DNA from: Bathynomus jamesi
Lineage: Eukaryota; Arthropoda; Malacostraca; Isopoda; Cirolanidae
Direction: 5' to 3'
Length of the DNA stretch: 64,000 nucleotides
Assembly: GCA_023014485.1 (NCBI GenBank)
Contig: JAJOZX010000995.1
Coordinates: forward strand, 360,001-424,000
Position 1 is the stretch's first letter; each line of letters starts with the position of its first letter. The notes under the pieces were generated by a model that searched no databases, was not told the origin of the DNA, and saw only the letters and a program-made list of their open reading frames with translations. This document shows, in pieces, positions 1-8,940 of the stretch. Both the position numbers and the translations under genes were made by a program.

Positions 1-354
1 TAATAATAATCAGTAAGAAGGGCCAGAAGCTGACAGCGTTCAGGGCAACTAATGCTACCCATTGCTCTAAATTTTGTATTATTATTATTACCAGCACCAT
101 TGGAAGTCAAATCCCCCGCCCTCAGTGTCTTCACTTAGCTCTAGGGTTGGCACTGCTCCGAGTTTGCTGGCTCCAGCTCTGGAGTGCTCCACTGCTCCAG
201 TGACTCAGCTCCTGCTCCAGTAGGGCATATCATACTTTTCCGAGTCCGAATTTCACTCTGGCTAGTATGTATTTTTATGTAAAATTTAATTCTAAGAGGG
301 GTTTCTTTTCTGCAACTTTTCCCAAAAATCGCGTTATCATGTTCAAAATTGCGG

Positions 355-446
<92 letters not shown>
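355..446. repeat. (TA)n followed by (GA)n microsatellite
   Basis: Uninterrupted TA dinucleotides (355-399) pass directly into GA dinucleotides (399-446). It lies just inside the left inverted end of TE-A copy 1. The same TA-GA junction recurs at 4206-4270 and, as TC-TA, at 7774-7812 and 8870-8932. Confidence 0.95.
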
Positions 447-449
<3 letters not shown>

Positions 450-884
450 TAACTACCACCCACTAATTACCTTATTAGACCTTTGTTGACTAATGGACAC
501 ATAAATTATTTCATTTAGAAATGTTCTTACAAAAAAAGGATTGCTAAAAATGCTTATAGAAACCTCCTATGCATAGTTCAAGTAAAAAAAATGAACCTAC
601 GCTAAAATTAAATGGTACTGAATGACAAAGGGTTAAGCTTATGCTGCACCATTATTACGAATTTTAAATTAAATTTGCAATGCCAAATTCAGTTTTCTAT
701 TACCAAAATAAATATTCATTACCAAATTTAGGTTAATTTGGTAATTAAAAATGCCGGTTGGCAACCCTGATTATAACCAAAAATTATATCCCTTGTCTAT
801 ATTTATGGCGAAAGAACACTAAACATACTGATATGAATTTGTTACAGATTGGACAAGAGCGAAAATAAGCACCGACTAGACGTG

Positions 885-3336
885 ATGGCTGAATCTTCCC
901 CGAAAACCAGGAAAATGTCAGGTTCAAAGCTCTCGAATGTTGTGGGTCCGGGGAAGGAGTTCATTCCCAGCGAGGTGCCGACTTGGAGAGCCGTTCTTTA
1001 GAGAGGGATTCGTCTGCAGGAGGAAAAGTTCCTCATTCATGACATCCAAAGGTCTAAATACCCTATCCGAGAGATGACTGACGAGCTGGCTTCACTCGTG
1101 ATGACTCAGTGGAGGAAGTCGAATGTAAAGTTCTCCCCGCCTGTGACAATCACGGAAAAATCGCTCTCATATAAGATCTTGTTGAAATGGAAGGAGATGA
1201 CAGACGTTGTGAACGGGAGAGTTAAGTCTGCTACCCAAGAGAAGAGGATGGCTGATCTGGATAAACTCTGTGAAGTCTGCGTTTGCAAACATCAGATCTT
1301 CTTGTGCGGCTCAGAGGGGAGTGGATGCTCAGGATGCTCCCTCAAGGCCCATGTGAACTGTAACTGTCCTTTGGAGGTGAAGATTCCTAAACTGGACCTT
1401 CAGTGGCTGTACTACCAGAGAGTGAAGACTTCCGAAGCTTCAGGAATCCAGATGTCTTATGTAGACTTCGAAGACAGCAGGAGACAGATCAAAGCAGCGA
1501 AGAGGAAGGAGGCTGAAGAAGCTTCTGCTGTGAAGAGGAAGAAGAAGGAGGAGGCTGAAGAAGCTTCTGCTGTGAAGAGGAAGAAGAAGGAGGAGGCTAC
1601 TAATGAGGAGCTTCTCATGAAAGACTTTGAAGAGGACGAAGAGCCAAACTTGGAAGAAGCTGCAAAAGAAGCCTCTGGCAATGATGAGGCTACTGAAGCT
1701 CCTATGGACGTTCCCGCTGAAGTACCTGCCGAAACTCCAACTTCTGCTACACGAAACTACATGAAGATCCAAGGGACAGCTTCAGCAGCTTTGAGGTACA
1801 GGGTGGCAAATGTTCCGGCAGCTGCAGTTGCCACTGGCTTCCTGAACGACCTCATCAAGGCCGGTCATCTTTCCAAAGACAAGGCTTACTTGACCATAGA
1901 TGGCATGAAAGTCTGGAGGGCCAAGGAGGAAGTAATGGCCTCATCAGTTGAAGCTCTCACGCAGAGGTCAGAGGAGAAGATCTCTGGGATATTCTTTGAT
2001 GGCAAGCAGGATAGGAACACAAAGGTGTTGAAATATGACGAAGTGACAGGGAGATTTCATCCTGGTAAAGTGATCGAGGAGCATTACACTATCACGTGGG
2101 AGCCTCAAGGAAAGTACCTCTTCCATTTTACACCCGAGGAACCTGAGGAAGGAGAAAAGCCTGCTCATAAGATCGCTCAGGGCCTGCATGAGTGGCTTCT
2201 GGATCACGGAGCTGACGAGAGCCTTGTAATGATTGGAGGAGACTCTACCAACACCAACACGGGGTGGTCTGGAGGCGCCATAGCCCTATTGGAGAAGATG
2301 CTGGGTCGCAAGTGCCACTGGATGATCTGTCAGCTCCATGTGAACGAGCTCCCCCTGAGGCACTTAATCATCAAGCTGGACGGCCTGTAACTCCCCGGTC
2401 AGGCTTCAGTGGGCCTATTGGAAAACTTCTTGAGAAAGTGAATGAACTTGAGGTCAACTTCAAACCAGTGGGAGGAACTGAAGATATAGAGCTGCCAGTA
2501 GAGATAGTCAAATCTCTCTCCACAGACCAGCACAACTGCTATCTTCTGACCAAAACCATAAAGTCTGGAAGTCTCAGTCCACAGTTGGCTGGTCTCAAGT
2601 GCGGACCTCTGAACCAATCCAGGTGGCTCACTACTGCACAGGCCATCTTCTTGTTGTGGATGAGGGAGCACGGAATGAAGGGGGAGGTGTTGAGGAGGCT
2701 CGAGGTCCTCGTGAAGTTCTGCCTTAACTTCTACTTCAAAATGTACTACGACATCAAAGTGAAGCACCACCTCAAATTTGGTCCTGCACACGTTTTTCAA
2801 GCCTGAGGCTGCTGAGGAACCAGACTACCGAGGTCAGGAACATCATCTCTGCTGCAGTGATAAGAGGAGCTTACCACGCACATCCTGAGAACATCCTGGC
2901 TTCATTCCTGTGCAGTGAGGATGAGCATCAGAGAGCTTTTGCTGTGAGCCAGATAGAGAAGATCAGAGAAGGAAGAGACTTTGGTGATACGACAGTGAGG
3001 CCCCATAAAAATCCCAAAGTCAATCTGCAAGCCACTTCACCTGAGGATCTCATCAACTGGGACTAAGAGAATATTTACGAGCCTATTTTCACCTGCAATA
3101 TGACCTTGACTGAGCTCAAGGATCTCAGGAAAACTCCACTCAAAGTGGACGCTTTCTCTGTTCATACTCAGGCCTGCGAGAGAGCTGTACAGGAGGTCTC
3201 AACTGCTTCCCAAGCTGTGTACGGTCATGAGAGGAGAGATGGGTGGGTGAGAGCCAGGATAGACCATCGAGAAATGCCCCCAGTGTTCAGATCAAAGCAG
3301 GACATACTTAAGAGCTTTTCAGGTTCGAGTGGCTGA
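885..3336 (+). pseudogene. TE-A transposase-like protein, broken (stops and frameshifts)
   Basis: The ATG at 885 opens a frame stopped by TAG at 999-1001, which continues in the same frame from 1074 to 2390. Further pieces lie at 2390-2806 (shifted), 2810-3066 and, after a stop at 3064, 3100-3336. Visible parts are a Cys-rich segment (about 1270-1375, CxxC-like pairs), a Lys/Glu-rich linker with a duplicated block (1500-1610), FFDGKQDRNT (first acidic residue), MIGGDSTNTNTG (second), CQLHVNELPLRHL (a CxxH motif) and SRWLTT. A D...D...CxxH order is known from RNase H-fold transposases such as hAT, so I infer a transposase. A second copy at 30.7-44.3 kb aligns through its whole length. I do not recognise a named family. 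Confidence 0.65.
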
Positions 3337-3380
3337 TGAAGAGGCTGAAGCCATCGTTAATGCTCATAAGAGCTGAAAGT

Positions 3381-3413
3381 CCTCATAAGATCATAATATA
3401 GGATCTTATGAGG
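3381..3413. other. Perfect 12-bp stem hairpin in TE-A 3' region
   Basis: cctcataagatc, a 9-nt spacer, then gatcttatgagg, just downstream of the broken coding region. A second short palindrome (aaaacttaa/ttaagtttt) follows near 3530-3552. The 3337-3712 stretch shows no other coding signal. Confidence 0.7.
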
Positions 3414-4151
3414 CCACTCTTTTCAGGGATCAAGGAAGAACAGGCGTGTAAACCTACACGTGGAGGTGACAAGTCTCCCGCTACTCAATCAGAGTAGAGC
3501 TGGTGAGCTGCGCCTATTCTTTGAAGAAAAACTTAAAATTCTTAAGTTTTACGTGAAATCTAAACATTTTTTCAGCACCCAGAGGTGTTGAAACACGCAA
3601 GAAAGCAAGGATGAGGTCAGAAAAGCAGCTTTTAGACTAAATCATATGCAGAACAGCTGCGCGCTTTGGTTTGGGTGCCCTGAGGCTGCGTTAGGCAGCC
3701 TTCAAATCAGAAAATCGCGATTTTGACCATGAAAATGAGATTTTTCGGAAAAGTTGCAAATAATAAACCCATCTTAGAATTAATTTTTACATAGGAATAC
3801 ATATTAGCCACTTTGTTTTTCCAAAATTTCAACCCTGAACCCAAAGTATGATATGCCCTCCTGCTCCAGGCCGGCTCCAGAGCTGCTTCACTAACCCCAG
3901 CTTTACATTCTAAGTTGCTCCAGAATACGGTGTTGTTCCGGACTGATACTTTATGGTCTTTTTATTGCGTTGCAGCTCTTAACCATTTAAGGCCGTGATT
4001 TTTTGTAGGGTTAAGTTATGAATGTGTGTATTTGAAATGCTACCAATTTGTACCTGTCGTCGTGGAAGTGTTAAGATACAAAAACTAAATGCATAATATG
4101 ATAGCAAAATCATTGAGGTTAGTTATCTAAAGCTGAGTTCTTAAAGTGCAG

Positions 4152-4221
4152 CACGACGGAACCTACGGCTTTATGCGGCATCCTAACCACGGTTCAATCG
4201 TAAATAATATATATATATATC

Positions 4222-4270
<49 letters not shown>
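4152..4270 (+). repeat. Dispersed repeat with attached (TA)n(GA)n tail
   Basis: The block 4152-4214 (gacggaacctacggctt... ending in AATAATATATAT) recurs inverted at 7813-7882. In both places it is joined to a TA/GA (or TC) microsatellite, here at 4206-4270. This suggests one repeat family whose end is the microsatellite. No coding capacity is seen. Confidence 0.6.
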
Positions 4271-4272
<2 letters not shown>

Positions 4273-4792
4273 ACAAGGAGTTACAAGGACAAAAGAAGCC
4301 TCAAAGACCTTTCGGTCCACTTGAGGAAGTTCCTGTTATTATATTGTTAATTTTTTAACTATATATAATTTAGAGTGCGTCACTGCATAAGGGAGAAAAC
4401 CTGAAGGTGGTCCATTTCTTTCGCTCGCTTTCTCAATTAAGCCACTGAAGGAGAAAACACCACAGACAAATTTTCATTTGAGTAGCCGTTTATTTAGGGG
4501 TTGCGCATCCACTACAAAGTTTGTACACTACATACTATATATATTGTGGGATTGGTTTCCCCGTACTGATTAATTATTTTCAGGGGAAGTAACTCTATGA
4601 AAACTATGTCTTGTTTAACACTCTTAATATTTAAAACATTACAGCATATGAAGACATAATTCGTGTTTTATATTTATAAAAATACATTTTGCTAATACAC
4701 TTTGTTAAGGATGTACTGAAAAACATAATTTAATAAAACAAAATATACTATAAAATACATTTCCACAAAAACCTATAAATAGCAACCACATT
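4271..4792. other. No recognisable gene
   Basis: AT-rich sequence with no supported ORF. The short phrase gggattggtttcccc near 4550 recurs near 4935, so the two spots may be related repeat ends. Confidence 0.5.
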
Positions 4793-4942
4793 CCAGACCT
4801 CAGAATTAATGGTAATTCCACAACACATGTTAATCATTTCAATTTCCTAGGCATTTACTTTGACAAGAACTTAAACTGGAATGAACACTGTAAAATAATT
4901 GGAAATAAAACAGCTAAACTTATATTATATTCTGGGATTGGT
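4793..4942 (+). pseudogene. Fragment of non-LTR reverse transcriptase, C-terminal part
   Basis: Reading from 4793 gives an open stretch of about 50 codons containing HFNFLGIYFDKNLNWNEHC. The FLGxxxDxxLNWxxH pattern is typical of the thumb region just after the RT catalytic core of jockey/CR1-type LINEs. Nothing upstream or downstream continues it, so it is a short remnant. Confidence 0.6.
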
Positions 4943-4951
4943 TTCCCCATA

Positions 4952-5843
4952 CTACGTGAACACCAACAAAACGAAAGAAATTGACAAACAATACTCGGAA
5001 ATGGCATGAAAAGAACTAAAAGCCTTCAGAAAGAAAGCATTTTCAGCGAAGAAAGGTCTTCTTGTTTGCTGTCTTCGGTACGCTCGCCGATGATCCTCTG
5101 CCACCTGGATCATGTATTGGAGCTGATCCTCGTGCTTGGTACGCCCCTTTGCCGTGAACTCGTGGATGAGGGCCACTCCTCTTTCAGCAGTGTCGTTAGT
5201 CACGAGGAGCTTCCCGACCCGTTCCTTCCCCAGATTGTACCCGTCTGATGTTATCCAGCCGCAGGGGCATTGACAAGAACGCAGTATCGATTTCAAGATG
5301 GTGGAAGATCCTCTTAGTTGTGGAGGTGAAGAAGTCCGGAAGATCTTTTGCAACGACGTCTCTTGCGATGGCCAACACACGATGGCTGGGCTCGAGGGAT
5401 CCTTCCACAGAGTTCATGTTAGAGACCATCTTGAGTTTGTCAGCATCTGCAACATCGTCGTCGAAGAGAGCGAGACCGACTGTAACTTCAGGCAAGTACC
5501 ATAGATGCCGACTCATCGCCTTCGTGCCGGCTTCCTTGATGATGGGATCCTCTTGTTCCGCGAGTTCCTTGAGCAGCGTGAGGTCCATTCGTGCTGCTGC
5601 GGAAGCTGTCTTGGCTGTGAACCAGACGCGTAGGTAATGTTTTACGACGAAAATGCAGAAATCTCCGAGCTTTACCCAGAGAAGTCCCATGCGGTTCGGG
5701 CCACGAGAGGAAGAAGGACGTTGCGGCCGCAAGAGTCTAACAAACTCCTCCTTGAACATCCAAATCTTCAGGGTTTCCCCAACAACCAGATTTCATCAGC
5801 TAGCTTCTTCACTTCCTTAGCACCTTTGGTCGCCATTTTCATT
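4952..5843 (-). pseudogene. Internally deleted TE-B transposase (N-terminal tip joined to C-terminal part)
   Basis: On the minus strand an ATG near 5843 opens a short frame with ADEIWLLGKP, which matches the N-terminal tip of TE-B at about 9310-9360 (TNIWLIGQP). The next part (5759-5196, then 5380-4952 in another frame) matches only the C-terminal third of TE-B: VWFTA, HLWYLPE, LALFDD, then TNDTAERGV and QLQYMIQV. All the middle, including the catalytic DGK, DTT and CxxH blocks, is missing. It is therefore a deletion derivative with at least one frameshift and cannot encode an active transposase. I saw no inverted ends around it. Confidence 0.65.
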
Positions 5844-5966
5844 AAGCAAACCACCTGTGGAAGAAAAGAAACCAACAATCAATAGAGAGCCTCATATAGA
5901 AAATCTTAACCCCATGTATTCCAGGGTATTTTAACGAAAAGAACAGCCAAAGTGGGGCCATATGAC

Positions 5967-6632
5967 CAAAGGTGGGCAGGACCGAGTTCCAGGAACTCGG
6001 TCCTTTTTAAGGACCGTGAGCGGGAAAGTCGGTCCTTTTCTCAGTGAGGACCGAAATGAGGAGCGACGGTCCATTTTTAAGCAATTCCGGACGGTCTTTT
6101 TTAGTGATTTTAGTGTGTTTAGTGATTATTTGAAATTCTAAAGAAGATGGATCGTTTCCTCCAGAAGACTCAGAAAGAGACTGAGACTGAACTGAAACTT
6201 GTTTCAACACCTGGAGGAGACGAAGAATCTACTGATGTTAGTGCTTCAACTTCAAGTCAAGCAACTGGAGCTCCTAGCGGAAGAACTGAACCCGGCAATC
6301 CCTGGCCGTACCTGGACAAATACTTTGAATACCTGGGCCCCAAGGGTGAGCAGAACCTGGAGTACAAGTGCTTGCTGTGCCTGCCGAACAAGAACATCCT
6401 CTCGACAAGCAACAAGAGCCAAAACAACCTTGTATTGTATTAATTATAATTTACGTTAATAAAATTAAAGATTTCCGGTGTCTTTAATTTCATTTTTCAT
6501 TTTAATCAAATTTTTCACTTATATTATATATAAGGACCGAAGACCGAGTCGTTCCTAGGTCCTATCTTCAGAAAGGACCGTGACCGGGACCGGGACCGTC
6601 GGTCCTTTTTGAGGCCCGGGTGCCCACCTTTG
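5967..6632 (+). mobile_element. Short non-autonomous hAT element
   Basis: The 666-bp element begins with caaaggtgggca (5967-5978) and ends with its exact complement (6621-6632). It is flanked by a perfect 8-bp duplication. Subterminal regions carry repeated ggaccg/cggtcc blocks at both ends (about 5979-6080 and 6535-6610), a usual place for transposase binding sites. It contains only the BED-finger N-terminus of a transposase, so mobility would need a protein from another copy. Confidence 0.9.
6147..6443 (+). CDS. Truncated hAT transposase N-terminus with BED-type zinc finger
   Basis: The 98-residue frame starts at the ATG at 6147. It has an acidic, Ser/Thr-rich leader, then NPWPYLDKYFEYLG and CLLCLPNK, the aromatic-plus-CxxC start of a BED zinc finger. 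BED fingers bind the element ends in hAT transposases. The frame stops about 20 residues after CxxC, so the finger's His pair and the whole RNase H-like catalytic and dimerisation domains are absent. It fills the middle of the 666-bp element, so this is a deletion derivative. It may be translated, but no function is implied. Confidence 0.7.
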   Translation: MDRFLQKTQKETETELKLVSTPGGDEESTDVSASTSSQATGAPSGRTEPGNPWPYLDKYFEYLGPKGEQNLEYKCLLCLPNKNILSTSNKSQNNLVLY

Positions 6633-6833
6633 CATATGACATATACTGATAAACCAGATCATATGGCCCCACCCCGGTATAAATAGGGTTATTAATTCAC
6701 TGTGCGCGACCACTAAACATTAATATATTGAACTGATTTTTATACTGCCAGGTTTTCTCATTAAGTGGACCAAAATTGCAAGCGAGCGAACGCGTGTGAC
6801 AACTTCATGTTTTTTGACGCACCCGAATATACA

Positions 6834-6838
6834 GTATA

Positions 6839-6884
<46 letters not shown>
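6834..6884. repeat. (TA)n microsatellite
   Basis: TA array that ends exactly where the SINE copy at 6885 begins (its 3' side). Confidence 0.95.
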
Positions 6885-6887
<3 letters not shown>

Positions 6888-7116
6888 AACGACGCTTGTG
6901 TAGAAGAGCGTCCGCACAAGATGAGGAGAAAGAACGAACAAATGAAAAATGAGGCACCTCCCAGGAATCGAACCCGGGATCATCCAATTGCCGGGCGGAC
7001 ATGCTAACCATTACACCAAGGTCCCCGATTAGTCAGAAGTCGTAATTCTCCTACGTACGAGCGGAATCGAATGCCCTGAAGGGGCACCTTCTCATGCCGT
7101 ACATATATACATTTTA
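6885..7116 (-). mobile_element. tRNA-derived SINE, copy A
   Basis: Reads on the minus strand. A leader (gtacggcatgagaaggtgcc) precedes a tRNA-like head at 6953-7025. The tail contains aagagcgtccgcacaagatg and ends at the (TA)n array. It matches copy C (7225-7490) over its whole length with scattered differences. The tail plus microsatellite end is typical of SINEs. Confidence 0.7.
6953..7025 (-). other. tRNA-like head of SINE copy A (A and B boxes)
   Basis: 73 nt on the minus strand. GGGACCT pairs with AGGTGCC at the ends with one mismatch. A pol III A-box-like TTGGTGTAATGGTTAGCA and a B-box-like GGTTCGATTCC are both present, with a T-arm-like stem. No regular 5-bp anticodon stem can be drawn. 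It is therefore a pol III promoter-bearing SINE head and not a functional tRNA gene, although a tRNA finder may flag it. Confidence 0.6.
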
Positions 7117-7223
7117 ACTGCAAACAACACACAGTATAATTAATGTAAAGAACGACGCTTGTGTAGAAGAGCGTCCACACAAGATGAGGAGAAAGAACGA
7201 ACAAATGAAAAATGAGGCACCTC
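7115..7223 (-). mobile_element. tRNA-derived SINE, copy B (tail only)
   Basis: Matches only the tail half of copies A and C (about 7146-7214, same strand as A). It is preceded by the segment taactgcaaacaacacacag, which also follows copy C in the opposite orientation. It breaks off within the 3' edge of the tRNA-like region and is fused directly to the start of copy C. Confidence 0.65.
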
Positions 7224-7224
7224 A

Positions 7225-7490
7225 TTAAAATGTATATATGTACGGCATGAGAAGGTGCCCCCTCAGGACATTCGATTCAGCTCGTATGTAGGAGAATTAC
7301 GACTTCTGACTAATCGGGGACCTTGGTGTAGTGGTTAGCATGTCTGACCGGCAATTGGATGATCTCGGGATCGATTCCTGGGAGGTGCCTTATTTTTCAT
7401 TTGTTCGTTCTTTCTCCTCATCTTGTGCGGACGCTCTTCTACAGAAGCGTCGTTCTTCACATTAATTATACTGTGTGTTGTTTGCAGTTA
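7225..7490 (+). mobile_element. tRNA-derived SINE, copy C (full length)
   Basis: Plus-strand copy facing A and B. The leader runs 7225-7315 and the tRNA-like head 7317-7389, with A box (ttggtgtagtggttagca) and B-box-like gatcgattcc. The tail is 7390-7490, then (TA)n at 7490-7515. Together with A it makes an inverted repeat of about 230-bp arms. Confidence 0.7.
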
Positions 7491-7515
7491 ATATATATAT
7501 ATATATATATATATA

Positions 7516-7773
7516 ATAGGGATTAAATAAGCCTGAATTATTATGGATAGAAATGTCAGATAACAATCTCAGTTTCGCGTCGTAAGAGGAAAAAATTAAA
7601 GTATTTAAAACTAATTTAACTTTTTAACTGTAAAGTCATTTAAAGAAAGTCAATTTGAAAGAGGAGCACGAATAAAAGGTCCTTTAGATTAATATCGATT
7701 GGAAGCAATGATAATCCAATGGGATTTATATAATAATATCTTAGTTTCAAGGAATTTATAATTTAATCAGTCA

Positions 7774-7813
<40 letters not shown>

Positions 7814-8390
7814 TATATTATTTGCGATTGACCCGTAGTTCGGATGCCGCATGAAGCCGTAGGTTCCGTCCGTCACACCGTCACACGACCTTTTCCGTTA
7901 CGAGAAAGGTTAAACAATGGCCAAAAAAAACTTATTTACGATTGAAGATGACCCGCTTTATCCGGTTATAAGATCTTTCGTTATTACAGTTCCACCAATC
8001 CACGATGTAATGACGAAATGCACTATAATTATTATGCAATATTTTAGCATAGAACGAGTAAATATAATCCTCAATATTTTTTGAAATAGGTTTAATCATA
8101 AAAAAGAATAGCAATTGGAAAAAGAAAAGAAGTTTGAAAACTAAATAAAATCATTGTAAATTTGTCATTTGAAAATTTTTCACTCAAAAGAAATGTGCAA
8201 AAAGTCATCAATAATTTTTCATTTTCTTTCGTATACTGCAGTCATTAAAATGGAATTTCTCGAAAATACAAAAATAGACGGAAAAATGAGAATACACATG
8301 AGAGAGAGAGATTAAATAAATGAGTAAATAAATATTAGGCGGTTTGGCATTGTAATCGTTTTTTATCTTGATTTGATTTTTATTTTTTCC

Positions 8391-8438
<48 letters not shown>

Positions 8439-8865
8439 GTATTTTTTATGGAAAGTAAATTAATAAGTGGAAAGTATTGTAAATATAATTTAAATACTAA
8501 ACGACCCTTAACTAAACAGTTTTATAAAGAATTTATCGTAATTCTAACTACAAAAGGAAGAAAAATTGTGGCAGTTCTTAAATCATTTATAGTATATGCA
8601 TCTAAATTCGAGGATTAGATTTAAATAAAGGAGTTTATCATCATTTAGTATAAGGAAAGATTCGTTTTAGTAAAACGAAAGATTCTTTTGATTTTTAACT
8701 CAAAAGGAAAACAAAGGAGCGACATTTAAATTTCATATGTCATCGTATGTTAAAGAGGAAAGATATCGCGTTTGAAGATTGTCTTCTGCAAAACGGATTT
8801 TGCAATGAAGTTACATTCAATAAAGATATGGGCATAAAGTCTCTTACAAGTAAATGTTCAAATCT

Positions 8866-8932
<67 letters not shown>

Positions 8933-8940
8933 ATAATTTA
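7516..8940. other. No gene seen; microsatellites at 7774-7812, 8395-8438 and 8870-8932
   Basis: AT-rich sequence. Arrays are (TC)n(TA)n at 7774-7812, (TAA)n at 8395-8438 and (TC)n(TA)n at 8870-8932. The inverted copy of the dispersed repeat from 4152 lies at 7813-7882. Short open frames here are low-complexity and unsupported. Confidence 0.7.

Larger units (their letters stand above)
140..3900 (+). mobile_element. DNA transposon TE-A copy 1 with long imperfect inverted ends
   Basis: About 190-357 is an imperfect inverted copy of 3713-3880. The best-kept block is gggcatatcatactt at 223-237, with its complement at 3844-3858. The outermost bases also pair: ctagggttgg at 141-150 against ctaaccccag at 3891-3900. 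Between them lies one broken transposase-like gene (885-3336). I could not see a clean target-site duplication, so the outer limits are approximate. The start resembles hAT ends (AGGGTTGGCA-like), but the superfamily is an inference. Confidence 0.6.
5959..6640. repeat. 8-bp target-site duplication catatgac on both sides of the hAT element
   Basis: catatgac at 5959-5966 directly precedes the left end, and the identical catatgac at 6633-6640 directly follows the right end. An 8-bp duplication is diagnostic for hAT insertion. Removing the element restores a natural inverted repeat (gtggggccatatg / catatggccccac), so it landed in the arm of a pre-existing palindrome. Confidence 0.9.

Noticed and set aside
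1440..1772. Minus-strand ORF opposite TE-A linker
   Set aside because: Shadow of the Lys/Glu-rich codons on the plus strand; low complexity and no domain.
6953..7389. Two functional tRNA genes
   Set aside because: Pol III boxes are present but a regular anticodon stem is missing, and both sit in a larger repeat, so SINE heads are the better call.
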